NCBI RefSeq assembly: GCF_007558725.1
Contig: NZ_VLPL01000007.1
Span: 62,001-126,000, forward strand
DNA length: 64,000 nt
Origin: Fluviicola chungangensis
GTDB lineage: Bacteria; Bacteroidota; Bacteroidia; Flavobacteriales_D; Crocinitomicaceae
Reading direction: 5' to 3'
Positions 46,574-54,445 of the stretch are shown here, piece after piece. The position numbers were made by a program, and so were the translations under genes. Positions within the stretch are counted from its first letter, which is position 1; each line of letters starts with the position of its first letter. Under the pieces are notes generated by a model. It searched no databases. It had not been told where the DNA came from and saw only the letters and a program-made list of their open reading frames with translations.

Positions 46574-47155
46574 TTATGAATTTCCTTTCAATGGTTTCAC
46601 TGATTTGATCGATTTGGCCATTAAATCAATAATTATTTTCTCAAATCCATCGTCGCGGCTTCTGAATACATACGTAATTCCGTCAATTACTTTTTGTCCG
46701 TATACATGATAGGTTTTGTGTTCTACTCCTACTGACTTGGAAGCACCTTTCTTTCCATCTACTTTCAGCTCACGTTCGTATAAAATGAAATCAGGTTCAT
46801 CCACCAGGTATTTGATCTTGTAAAAATTCAGACCTGCCAGGCGCTTTTTCTCAGATGAAACCATTTCACGATCAGAGCCCCAATCGTCAATGATCATATG
46901 AAAATTCGGGCCCACCATTAATTCCCATTTGAAATCATCTTCCACGTGAATAATCTCAGGTTGAGTCGAGGCTCCGATATTCGCAGTTTCATCCGGTAAC
47001 ATGATCATAACCGGAATATCGTACGGCTTCATGGAAAAACCCTGGAATTCGTATAATTCCTCGTCAGTCAATTCTTTACCCTCCTCAGAATCACCGCAGC
47101 GAACTGCCAGCATGGAAACGGTCAAAAGCAATAAAAAGATTGAAAATTTTTTCAT
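46574..47155 (-). CDS. Lipoprotein of unknown function
   Basis: 193 residues. The start MKKFSIFLLLLTVSMLAVRC ends at a cysteine, consistent with a lipoprotein signal, although the -1 residue Arg is unusual. The mature part is mixed alpha/beta, with a VMIMLPDETA segment and a YHVYGQKVIDGITYVFRSRDDG segment. No family recognised. It ends at a shared terminator and is divergent from the MerR regulator gene. Confidence 0.75.
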   Translation of the reverse strand: MKKFSIFLLLLTVSMLAVRCGDSEEGKELTDEELYEFQGFSMKPYDIPVMIMLPDETANIGASTQPEIIHVEDDFKWELMVGPNFHMIIDDWGSDREMVSSEKKRLAGLNFYKIKYLVDEPDFILYERELKVDGKKGASKSVGVEHKTYHVYGQKVIDGITYVFRSRDDGFEKIIIDLMAKSIKSVKPLKGNS

Positions 47156-47310
47156 ACCTGTTTTTTATTTTCCATTCGGTTAGAATCCAAACGGAACGTA
47201 ATTAGGACAAATATAGTTTTTTTATCAATTTTGACCCAAAATCACGTTTTCAATTAATTGTAACGCAAAAAATCCGTTCTTTCCGGATTACTTAAGAACT
47301 TCAAAAAATA

Positions 47311-48183
47311 ATGGCAGCTTACAAAATTCGGGACTTGGAAATTCTGACTGGAATTAAGGCGCATACGATCCGTATGTGGGAAAAAAGATATGGCTTGCTG
47401 AAACCCCAAAGAACGACCACCCAAATAAGGACTTATTCAAACAATGACTTGCTGCTGCTTTTAAACGTTTCCCTGCTGTATAAAAAAGGCATTAAAATTT
47501 CGCGGATTGCCGATATGAGCAACGAGCAAATTTATCAGGCTTCCAGGTCTCTTCAGCATTCGGAAGACACAGATACAGCCATAGAACAATTCATCGTTTC
47601 CGTATTGCAGCTTGATGAACAATTATTTCAGAAAACATTTCAGGAATTGACCTATAAATCAGATCTGTCCGTCATTTTTTCCGAACACATCATTCCCTTT
47701 CTCAATCGCATTGGTGTGATGTGGCTCGTAGGAACAATCAATCCGGCGCAAGAGCATTTTATTTCTAACCTCATCCGGCAAAAAATCATTGCAGCGATTG
47801 ACCAACTGCCTGTTCCCGATTCGAAACAGGTGAAAATAATCCTTTATCTACCTGAACACGAGTGGCACGAAATCAGTTTGCTCGTTTATCATTATCACCT
47901 CAGGTCCAAAGGACTGAACAGCATTTATCTGGGCCAGGCCCTTCCTTATGACGCGCTCATTAAAGCTGTCACAATCCTGGAACCGGAATGCCTTGTTTCC
48001 AGCTGGCTGACAGCGATAGAACCTCAAAAAATCAGGGATCATTTCCATCAGCTGGAAACTGATCTGGGTCCTGTGACACTCATTGCCGGAGGATATCAAA
48101 TCGATCAACTGGAATCTTTCCTTTCCAAAAAAATAAAACGGATTCGTACTCTAAGCGACCTGGAGCTGTTCATCTCGCCCTAA
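47311..48183 (+). CDS. MerR-family cobalamin-binding regulator, CarH/LitR type
   Basis: 290 residues. MerR helix-turn-helix at about 3-70 (YKIRDLEILTGIKAHTIRMWEKRYGLL). The helical bundle (about 90-165) contains Trp138-x9-Glu148-His149, the W-x9-EH signature of adenosylcobalamin photoreceptors of the CarH/LitR group, where the Trp and His contact the upper face of B12. The Rossmann-type B12 domain at 172-290 has Glu184-x-His186 in the ExHxxG position, the lower-ligand His, but the final Gly is Ser189. In known members, the dark AdoCbl form represses carotenoid genes and light releases it. Here it lies directly before crtI-crtB-idi. Light response is inferred, not shown. Confidence 0.87.
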   Translation: MAAYKIRDLEILTGIKAHTIRMWEKRYGLLKPQRTTTQIRTYSNNDLLLLLNVSLLYKKGIKISRIADMSNEQIYQASRSLQHSEDTDTAIEQFIVSVLQLDEQLFQKTFQELTYKSDLSVIFSEHIIPFLNRIGVMWLVGTINPAQEHFISNLIRQKIIAAIDQLPVPDSKQVKIILYLPEHEWHEISLLVYHYHLRSKGLNSIYLGQALPYDALIKAVTILEPECLVSSWLTAIEPQKIRDHFHQLETDLGPVTLIAGGYQIDQLESFLSKKIKRIRTLSDLELFISP

Positions 48184-48212
48184 TTCAATATCTTCTTCGA
48201 ACGATTTATTCA

Positions 48213-48248
48213 TTTTGTTTAATCTTTTTTTATATTTGTTAAACAAAA
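48213..48248 (+). promoter_or_regulatory. crtI promoter with inverted-repeat operator
   Basis: TTTTGTTTAA (48213-48222) and TTAAACAAAA (48239-48248) form a perfect 10-bp inverted repeat with a 16-nt spacer. TATATTTG, a -7 box, occupies 48231-48238, just before the right arm. The nearest TTTG (48214-48217) is only 13 nt upstream, shorter than the usual spacing of about 19, and lies in the left arm. A regulator bound here would cover the promoter; the MerR protein encoded just upstream is the likely candidate. Confidence 0.6.
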
Positions 48249-48337
48249 TAGAGTTATGATCCTGATCCGATTAAAAGTGTAAATTCATCATCGGTAGGAT
48301 TCTGGTCACTATTTGATAATCTAATTTGAACGGCAAC

Positions 48338-49819
48338 ATGTCAGGAAAAAAAATTGCACTAATCGGTTCGGGTATCTCAAGTCTGTCCTGTGCCTCTTTT
48401 CTGGCAAAGGAAGGTCACGAGGTTGTTATTCTGGAACAGAATGACAGCATCGGCGGAAGAGCGCGCCAGTTCCAAACGGACAATGGATTCACCTTCGACA
48501 TGGGGCCAAGCTGGTATTGGATGCCGGATATTTTTGAGAACTTTTATCAGCAATTCGGTTACACCACTTCGGATTTCTATGAATTGGTCCGGCTGGATCC
48601 GTCCTACCAGGTAATTTGGGATAAAAACGACATTGATCCGATTCCCGCATCCCTGAAGGAACTGGAGGAATATTTTGAAAAACTGGAAATCGGAAGCAGT
48701 ATCAAACTCAGGCAATTTTTAGCTGATGCTGAAAAAAAATACAGGATCGGGATGAAAGACCTGGTTTACAAACCCAGTTTGAAACTCACCGAATTTGCAG
48801 ATACACGTGTTCTCACAGGGTTATTTAAAATGCATTTGTTTACTTCATTTGCCTCCTTCATCCGCAACTATTTTACACACCCGAAAATTATTTCCCTGCT
48901 TGAATTCCCGATTTTATTTCTGGGAGCCACACCAAAAGACACCCCTGCACTTTATTCTTTAATGAACTATGCAGACATCCAATTGGGAACTTGGTACCCG
49001 ATGGGTGGAATGTTTGAATTTGTCAAAGCTTTTGAAACAATTGCATTGGAACAGGGCGCCACTTTTTCATTAAACACGAGCGTTTTGGGATTCAACACCT
49101 CCAAAGGAAAAATTACCTCCATCAACACATCGAAAGGCGAAATCGCATGTGATTATGTTATTTCCGGTGCAGATTACCGCCACACAGAACAACTATTGAA
49201 AAACAACGCCAATTATTCTTCATCTTATTGGGAAAAACGCATCATGGCCCCTTCCTGCCTGATTTTTTATGTCGGTTTGGATTGTAAAGTACCGAACTTA
49301 GAACACCACAACCTATTCTTTGATGAAGATTTTGACACACATGCATCAGAAATTTACAAAAACCCGAAATGGCCGCAAAAGCCGCTTTTTTATGCCAGTT
49401 GTCCTTCAAAGACAGATCCCTCCGTGGCACCGGAAACCGGTGAGAATCTATTCCTGTTAATTCCAATTGCCCCGGACTTGCAAGATTCTGAGGAAAAGCG
49501 GGAAATCTATTTCGAGGTACTCAAAAAACGCCTCAATGAAAAAATTGGTTTTGACATCAATCCGCATATCATTTACAAACGTAGTTATTGCATCTCCGAT
49601 TTTGTGAATGATTACAATGCATTCAAAGGAAACGCTTACGGATTAGCAAATACATTAAGACAAACTGCTTTACTTAAACCCCGCATTAAGAACAAGCATT
49701 TATCAAACCTGTTTTATACAGGGCAATTGACGGTACCGGGCCCAGGAATCCCACCTTCAATTGTTTCGGGGGAAGTGGTCGCAAAACATGTGATCCGGCA
49801 AATAAAAAAATTGAACTAA
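48338..49819 (+). CDS. crtI: Phytoene desaturase
   Basis: 493 residues from ATG 48338 (an in-frame TTG at 48326 is less likely). The N-terminal FAD motif is LIGSGISSLSCASFLAKEGHEV, where the third glycine is Ser, followed by the EQNDSIGGRARQF block. The C-terminal signature FYTGQLTVPGPGIPPSIVSGEVVA is complete. It desaturates phytoene to lycopene. The promoter lies about 100 nt upstream, leaving a fairly long leader. It is 10 nt from crtB. Confidence 0.95.
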   Translation: MSGKKIALIGSGISSLSCASFLAKEGHEVVILEQNDSIGGRARQFQTDNGFTFDMGPSWYWMPDIFENFYQQFGYTTSDFYELVRLDPSYQVIWDKNDIDPIPASLKELEEYFEKLEIGSSIKLRQFLADAEKKYRIGMKDLVYKPSLKLTEFADTRVLTGLFKMHLFTSFASFIRNYFTHPKIISLLEFPILFLGATPKDTPALYSLMNYADIQLGTWYPMGGMFEFVKAFETIALEQGATFSLNTSVLGFNTSKGKITSINTSKGEIACDYVISGADYRHTEQLLKNNANYSSSYWEKRIMAPSCLIFYVGLDCKVPNLEHHNLFFDEDFDTHASEIYKNPKWPQKPLFYASCPSKTDPSVAPETGENLFLLIPIAPDLQDSEEKREIYFEVLKKRLNEKIGFDINPHIIYKRSYCISDFVNDYNAFKGNAYGLANTLRQTALLKPRIKNKHLSNLFYTGQLTVPGPGIPPSIVSGEVVAKHVIRQIKKLN

Positions 49820-49829
49820 AGGCCCTGCT

Positions 49830-50666
49830 ATGAAACAACTATTCGACACATTATCTCTTGAAATAAGTGCCATGACCACCAAAAGGTACAGCACTTCTTT
49901 CTCTCTTGGAATTCATTTCCTGAGCAAAGACCTCCAGGCACCTATCCATGCGATTTACGGATTTGTGCGCTTTGCAGACGAAATTGTAGACACATTTCAT
50001 GAGTATGAAAAGGAAGAATTACTCCGGGAATTCAAACACGAAACCTACAAAGCGCTTGAACGCGGAATTTCCCTGAACCCGATACTGAACAGTTTCCAAT
50101 GGGCTGTTAATACGTATAAAATTGATCCGGAACTGATCGAAATTTTTCTGCAATCAATGGAAATGGACCTGGAAACCACCCAATACGAACGCAACGTTTA
50201 CGAACAGTATATCCTGGGTTCTGCAGAAGTCGTTGGATTGATGTGCCTGAAAGTTTTTGTAAGAGGCGACCATCAAATGTATTTAAAACTGAAAGATTCT
50301 GCCATGAAACTGGGATCCGCTTTCCAAAAAATCAATTTCTTGCGCGACCTGAATGCAGATTATTTCCAATTGGGAAGAACGTATTTTCCTGAAATGAATT
50401 TCGATTTATTTGACCAATCCATGAAAACAAAAATTGAGCACGAGATCGAACTGGATTTTAAAGCTGGGTACGAAGGAATTAAAAAACTTCCCAAAGATGC
50501 GCGATTCGGGGTTTACATGGCTTATCGCTACTACATCAAATTGTTCCATAAGATCCAAAAAACGGATGCACACATTATTTTGGGACAACGTATCCGGATT
50601 CCTGACAATAAAAAGGTTCGTTTGCTATTTACTTCTTATCTTCGTCACAACTTGAATTTATTGTAG
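49830..50666 (+). CDS. crtB: Phytoene synthase
   Basis: 278 residues. The first aspartate-rich motif lies in FVRFADEIVDTFHE and the second in NFLRDLNADYFQLGRTYFPE, both typical of phytoene synthase. It condenses two GGPP into phytoene. The stop is TAG at 50664-50666; the next in-frame codon is the TTG start of idi, with no intervening base. Confidence 0.95.
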   Translation: MKQLFDTLSLEISAMTTKRYSTSFSLGIHFLSKDLQAPIHAIYGFVRFADEIVDTFHEYEKEELLREFKHETYKALERGISLNPILNSFQWAVNTYKIDPELIEIFLQSMEMDLETTQYERNVYEQYILGSAEVVGLMCLKVFVRGDHQMYLKLKDSAMKLGSAFQKINFLRDLNADYFQLGRTYFPEMNFDLFDQSMKTKIEHEIELDFKAGYEGIKKLPKDARFGVYMAYRYYIKLFHKIQKTDAHIILGQRIRIPDNKKVRLLFTSYLRHNLNLL

Positions 50667-51188
50667 TTGGAAACAGTTGTATTGGTAAATGACCGGGATG
50701 AGGCGATCGGGACCATGGAGAAAATGGAAGCCCATCAAAAAGGAGTATTGCATCGCGCGTTCTCTGTTCTCCTATATCAAAACGGAAAAATCCTGCTTCA
50801 GCAACGCAGCCTGAACAAATACCATTCAAGCGGACTGTGGACCAATACCTGCTGTTCGCATCCCAGACCGGATGAAACGCTTGAAAATGCCGGAAACAGA
50901 AGGTTAAAGGAAGAAATGGGAATTGATTGTGCGGTTACGCCCCATTTTCATTTTATTTATAAGGCGCAATTGGACGGAGGTTTAGTGGAACACGAACTGG
51001 ATTATGTCTTGTTCGGTTCGTATGACGGTGCTATTTATCCGAATCCGGAGGAAGTAATGGATTATAAATGGATTAACTGGAATGAATTGGTAGAAGACAT
51101 TACCGAACATCCCGAACGCTATACCGCATGGCTTCAAATTCTGGTAGAAGATTACAAACAAAACATAGAAGAAATCCTTTTCTCATGA
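50667..51188 (+). CDS. idi: Isopentenyl-diphosphate delta-isomerase (type 1)
   Basis: 173 residues, a Nudix-fold type 1 enzyme. The catalytic blocks are LHRAFSVLLY, WTNTCCSHPRP (Cys and His) and RRLKEEMGI. It interconverts IPP and DMAPP for prenyl chains. The start is TTG at 50667, chosen because the family begins just before VVLV-D/N-D; the next ATG is 17 codons in and would cut the fold. It is in the same frame as crtB with a single TAG between them. It overlaps the QueD-like gene by 4 nt (ATGA). Confidence 0.93.
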   Translation: METVVLVNDRDEAIGTMEKMEAHQKGVLHRAFSVLLYQNGKILLQQRSLNKYHSSGLWTNTCCSHPRPDETLENAGNRRLKEEMGIDCAVTPHFHFIYKAQLDGGLVEHELDYVLFGSYDGAIYPNPEEVMDYKWINWNELVEDITEHPERYTAWLQILVEDYKQNIEEILFS

Positions 51189-51589
51189 AAATCTTTCGTG
51201 TCGAACAATTTAATGCAGCACATCGTTTGTTTAACCCCAAATGGGATGATGAAACAAACAACCGTATTTTCGGAAAATGTAACAACCCCAATTTCCATGG
51301 ACACAACTACAAACTGGAAGTAGAGCTGGAAGGACTGATCAATCCGGATACAGGTTACGTCATGGACATGAAACAGCTTTCCGACATCATGAAACTGGAA
51401 ATTCTGGAGCGCTTCGATCACCGGAATTTAAATTTGGATTGTCCGGAATTTGCCCATTTAATTCCTTCTGCTGAAAATATTGCACTGGTTTGCTGGAACA
51501 TTCTTCGCGACAAACTTCCTTCTGAATTAATCTTGAAGGTCCGCTTATGGGAAACTCCTAGAAATGGGGTTGAATATGATGGAAAGTAA
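51185..51589 (+). CDS. 6-pyruvoyl-tetrahydropterin synthase/QueD-like enzyme
   Basis: 134 residues from ATG 51185, which overlaps the idi stop. Zinc histidines lie in FNAAHRL and HGHNY, and the catalytic-site cysteine in GKCNNPNFHGHNY; ENIALVCW is present near residue 98. The family makes 6-carboxytetrahydropterin for queuosine (QueD) or pyruvoyl-pterin. Its place between idi and photolyase in a light-type cluster suggests a pterin for a light-harvesting cofactor as an alternative. The two roles cannot be separated from sequence. Confidence 0.9.
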   Translation: MKIFRVEQFNAAHRLFNPKWDDETNNRIFGKCNNPNFHGHNYKLEVELEGLINPDTGYVMDMKQLSDIMKLEILERFDHRNLNLDCPEFAHLIPSAENIALVCWNILRDKLPSELILKVRLWETPRNGVEYDGK

Positions 51590-51727
51590 ATACTAAAGGA
51601 AAAAACAGTTTTTTAACACACACTAATGATCGCACCAAGGTTTATCCATATCAAAAACGAACATTTTCCCTCAAAACAATACTTTGTAAACCAATTTTTC
51701 GTCTTCAAAAGCAAAGCTTTTTCTTCT

Positions 51728-51735
51728 TATTTTTG
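51728..51735 (+). promoter_or_regulatory. -7 box for the small membrane protein gene at 51754
   Basis: TATTTTTG matches TAnnTTTG, 19 nt before the ATG. Confidence 0.45.
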
Positions 51736-51753
51736 TCAGACACAGTATAAATC

Positions 51754-52074
51754 ATGAGAGCTCTTTCGGCAATAGGTTTTGTAATCAGCGTTATTGGCTT
51801 GCTGTTGGTTTGTTACAACCAATTCGCGATCATCCCGTTCCTGACAGATTTGAACAGTAATGCGGACATCAAAGACAATGAATTCACCCAGGCATTGCGA
51901 TTCAATTATGAAAACCAATTGTTCTTCTTGAGTATGCTCAGCATCATTATCGGTGTCTTTTCTGTTCTGTTCTGCTCCATTGTTTACCTTAAAAAGCGGA
52001 CCCGAATGACTTTAATCGGAACCATTTTGGGTGTTTTTGTCGCGGTAATGGGAATTATACATTCCTGGTATTAA
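51754..52074 (+). CDS. Three-helix membrane protein of unknown function
   Basis: 106 residues: hydrophobic segments at about 5-28, 56-77 and 84-103, with an extracellular loop of polar residues (DLNSNADIKDNEFTQ). No family recognised. It lies inside the light/carotenoid island between the QueD-like and photolyase genes and has its own -7 box. Whether it belongs to the system is unknown. Confidence 0.7.
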   Translation: MRALSAIGFVISVIGLLLVCYNQFAIIPFLTDLNSNADIKDNEFTQALRFNYENQLFFLSMLSIIIGVFSVLFCSIVYLKKRTRMTLIGTILGVFVAVMGIIHSWY

Positions 52075-52106
52075 ACAAATTCAAATTGTTGAAATGGTTC
52101 AAAAGT

Positions 52107-52130
52107 TTAAACGATAAATCAATCGTTTAA
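52107..52130 (+). promoter_or_regulatory. Inverted repeat upstream of the photolyase gene
   Basis: TTAAACGAT (52107-52115) and ATCGTTTAA (52122-52130) form a perfect 9-bp inverted repeat with a 6-nt spacer. The outer TTAAAC half is shared with the crtI operator repeat. Confidence 0.5.
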
Positions 52131-52176
52131 TTCAAATTTGAACTCTGCGCCGATGCTAAAGCTTTAGCGCAAGCAT

Positions 52177-52210
52177 TTTGAACTCTTTGAACCCTTTTAA
52201 CTCTTTGAAA
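52177..52210 (+). repeat. Short tandem repeat before the photolyase start
   Basis: Four degenerate copies of TTTGAACTC with about 9-bp period (near 52177, 52186, 52195 and 52204) end 8 nt before the ATG. A further copy is at 52137-52145. Confidence 0.5.
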
Positions 52211-52218
52211 GAAAATCC

Positions 52219-53544
52219 ATGAAAAATTTGACCTTATTCTGGCACCGAAGAGATTTGAGAATTCACGACAATGCCGGACTTTTCAAAGCCTTGAAACAAG
52301 GAAAAAATGTTCAGCCCGTCTTTATTTTCGATACAAACATCTTAAATAAGCTTCCGAAAAACGACCAGCGCGTTTTATTCATTTACCAAACAATCAAAGA
52401 ATTAAGCGCTTCTTACAACAAATACGGATCTTCTTTATGGGTATTTCATGGAAACCCGACACAGCTTATTCCCGAACTGGTGAAACGGCACGGTGTGGAA
52501 AAAGTCTTTTGCAACAGGGATTATGAACCTGCAGCCATTCAGCGCGACAAGTTTATCCATGAAGCACTTCAAAACCTGAACTGCAGCTTTTCGGGTTCAA
52601 AGGATCAGGTTATTTTTGAAAAGGATGAGGTTGTAAAACCGGATGGAAATCCCTACCATGTATTCACACCTTATATGAGACGATGGAAGGAAAAACTGAC
52701 TGACTTTTACTTAAAAACTTATCCGGTAGAAAACTATATTTCCAACCTGAACAAAGGAACCGAACTTTCGATACCCGATCTGGAAGCGTTCGGTTTCAGC
52801 GACATTCAAACACAGGCTTTCCCCCCTCTTCGAATCCCGAAGAGCATTATCCGGGACTACCACAACACCCGCGACATTCCTTCTCTTGATGGAACTTCCC
52901 GCCTAAGCGTTCACCTGCGGTTTGGAACCATTTCTATCCGCGAACTGGCGAAAACCGCCCGGGAAACCAATGAAAAATACTTTAACGAGCTGATTTGGAG
53001 AGATTTTTATCAAATGATCCTGTTTTGGTATCCGAAGAGTATGAATCATGCGTTCAAAGCGGAGTACGATCGTATCGAATGGGAATTTGACGAAGTACAA
53101 TTCCTGGCATGGTGCGAAGGAAGAACAGGTTATCCTTTGGTTGACGCCGGAATGCGTGAACTAAATGAAACCGGCCATATGCACAACCGAATCCGGATGG
53201 TTGTTGCGAGTTTTTTGTGTAAACACCTATTGCATGACTGGCGCTTGGGTGAGCGTTATTTCGCAGAGAAATTACTGGATTTTGATTTGGCAAGTAATGT
53301 TGGCGGATGGCAATGGGCTGCAGGATCTGGTGTAGACGCGGCACCTTATTTTCGTATTTTCAATCCGACCAGTCAGCAGGAAAAATTCGATCCGGAATTT
53401 GAATACATCAAAAAATGGGTACCTGAATTCGGAACAGCTGATTACCCAAAACCGATAGTAGAACACAAATGGGCGCGCGAACGAGTTTTGGAACGGTATA
53501 AAAAGGCACTCAATACTAATTCTTTCGGGATTTTGAAAAAGTAA
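52219..53544 (+). CDS. phrB: Cryptochrome/DNA photolyase, class I type
   Basis: 441 residues. The N-terminal antenna-binding Rossmann domain starts LTLFWHRRDLRIHDNAGL. The C-terminal FAD domain has LSVHLRFGTISIREL, NELIWRDFYQMILFWYP, GYPLVDAGMRELNETGHMHNRIRM and DLASNVGGWQWAAGSG. It should repair UV pyrimidine dimers with blue light. The blocks fit a class I CPD photolyase more than a cryptochrome, but this is not certain. The pterin-enzyme gene nearby might supply an antenna, by inference. It stands at the end of the island and is convergent with the next gene. Confidence 0.93.
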   Translation: MKNLTLFWHRRDLRIHDNAGLFKALKQGKNVQPVFIFDTNILNKLPKNDQRVLFIYQTIKELSASYNKYGSSLWVFHGNPTQLIPELVKRHGVEKVFCNRDYEPAAIQRDKFIHEALQNLNCSFSGSKDQVIFEKDEVVKPDGNPYHVFTPYMRRWKEKLTDFYLKTYPVENYISNLNKGTELSIPDLEAFGFSDIQTQAFPPLRIPKSIIRDYHNTRDIPSLDGTSRLSVHLRFGTISIRELAKTARETNEKYFNELIWRDFYQMILFWYPKSMNHAFKAEYDRIEWEFDEVQFLAWCEGRTGYPLVDAGMRELNETGHMHNRIRMVVASFLCKHLLHDWRLGERYFAEKLLDFDLASNVGGWQWAAGSGVDAAPYFRIFNPTSQQEKFDPEFEYIKKWVPEFGTADYPKPIVEHKWARERVLERYKKALNTNSFGILKK

Positions 53545-53565
53545 AAAAATGATCTCCGAATATCA

Positions 53566-53611
53566 ATAAGTACTTATACCTTAATGAGGTATTTTCGTTA
53601 TATAACGAAAA
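53566..53611. other. Two palindromes between convergent genes
   Basis: ATAAGTACTTAT (53566-53577, 12 bp) and TTTTCGTTATATAACGAAAA (53592-53611, 20 bp) are perfect palindromes between the photolyase gene and the convergent gene at 53647. They could form weak bidirectional terminators; they are AT-rich. Confidence 0.55.
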
Positions 53612-53646
53612 CGGCAGCTATTGGGGAAATTATCCGCTTTTGATTG

Positions 53647-54279
53647 CTACTGACGTCTTAACTCACCCGATCGCCATTTCTGCAGGAAAGTAGCCCACGC
53701 AAACGGATTCAGTAAGTTATTTACCGGAGATTGCCCCATTGTATACAAGCGGGTATTGTTCTGGTTGGTCACATTCCCGAAAGAAAGGGACGCATCGTTC
53801 GGAACCAGAGAAGCAATGTTTGCCAAAGATTGACCGGACAATTGTTTTTGTGCTCTCAGCATAGCATCCTCATATGGATTCATCTCAACGAATGCCTGGG
53901 CAAATGCTTCTTTGGATGGCCATGGATAAATGACTACTTCACTCAATTGAATTGTGTCGACAGTCATCATATGAATAATCGAATAACGGCTTTCACTCAA
54001 CGTATCGGGAACGATGTAGGATGACGGTTTATGTCCGTAATAACGGAACATGATCGTATCGCCGGGTTGAACGACCATTGAAAAGAAACCGTAGATGTCT
54101 GCTATTGTCCCTCTATGAACCGTTTTATTATAAACAGCGGCGTATGGCATTTCCTGTAAACTATCCGAAGAAACAACCACACCCGACAATTGAACCAACT
54201 TCTCTTCTTTCTGAGAGTTTGCGTTCAGTGAAATGGCAAAGACCATTCCAATAAGTCCGTATTTCAACCAATTATTCAT
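53647..54279 (-). CDS. Carboxypeptidase-like regulatory domain protein
   Basis: 210 residues with a signal peptide (MNNWLKYGLIGMVFAISLNANSQ). Residues about 30-105 form a carboxypeptidase-D regulatory-like beta-sandwich (VQLSGVVVSSDSLQEMPYAAVYN, GTIADIYGFFSMVVQPGDTI), the fold found at the head of TonB receptors. There is no TonB plug or barrel. The remainder is helical and polar. Probably periplasmic or outer-membrane associated; no function assigned. Confidence 0.82.
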   Translation of the reverse strand: MNNWLKYGLIGMVFAISLNANSQKEEKLVQLSGVVVSSDSLQEMPYAAVYNKTVHRGTIADIYGFFSMVVQPGDTIMFRYYGHKPSSYIVPDTLSESRYSIIHMMTVDTIQLSEVVIYPWPSKEAFAQAFVEMNPYEDAMLRAQKQLSGQSLANIASLVPNDASLSFGNVTNQNNTRLYTMGQSPVNNLLNPFAWATFLQKWRSGELRRQ

Positions 54280-54385
54280 ACAACAAGAATACGGAATTTT
54301 CGATAATCATCGAAAGCTTTCACTTCGTTTAACATTAATTATACCCTGAAAGTCGAAAAGTTAACAGAAAGTTTAACTAAACCGA

Positions 54386-54415
54386 TTTGTTTGTGATCGA
54401 AAATAATTACTTTTG
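54386..54415 (+). promoter_or_regulatory. guaB promoter
   Basis: TTTG (54386-54389), 18 nt, then TACTTTTG (54408-54415): a clean -33/-7 pair. It excludes the in-frame ATG at 54413 as start and supports ATG 54446. Confidence 0.7.
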
Positions 54416-54445
54416 CGAGAATTTATTTCAAAAGTAGGTTCACAC

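Noticed and set aside
48256-48282. Eight-codon open frame (MILIRLKV) in the crtI leader
   Set aside because: Too short to support and no attenuation hairpin is visible; could be chance.
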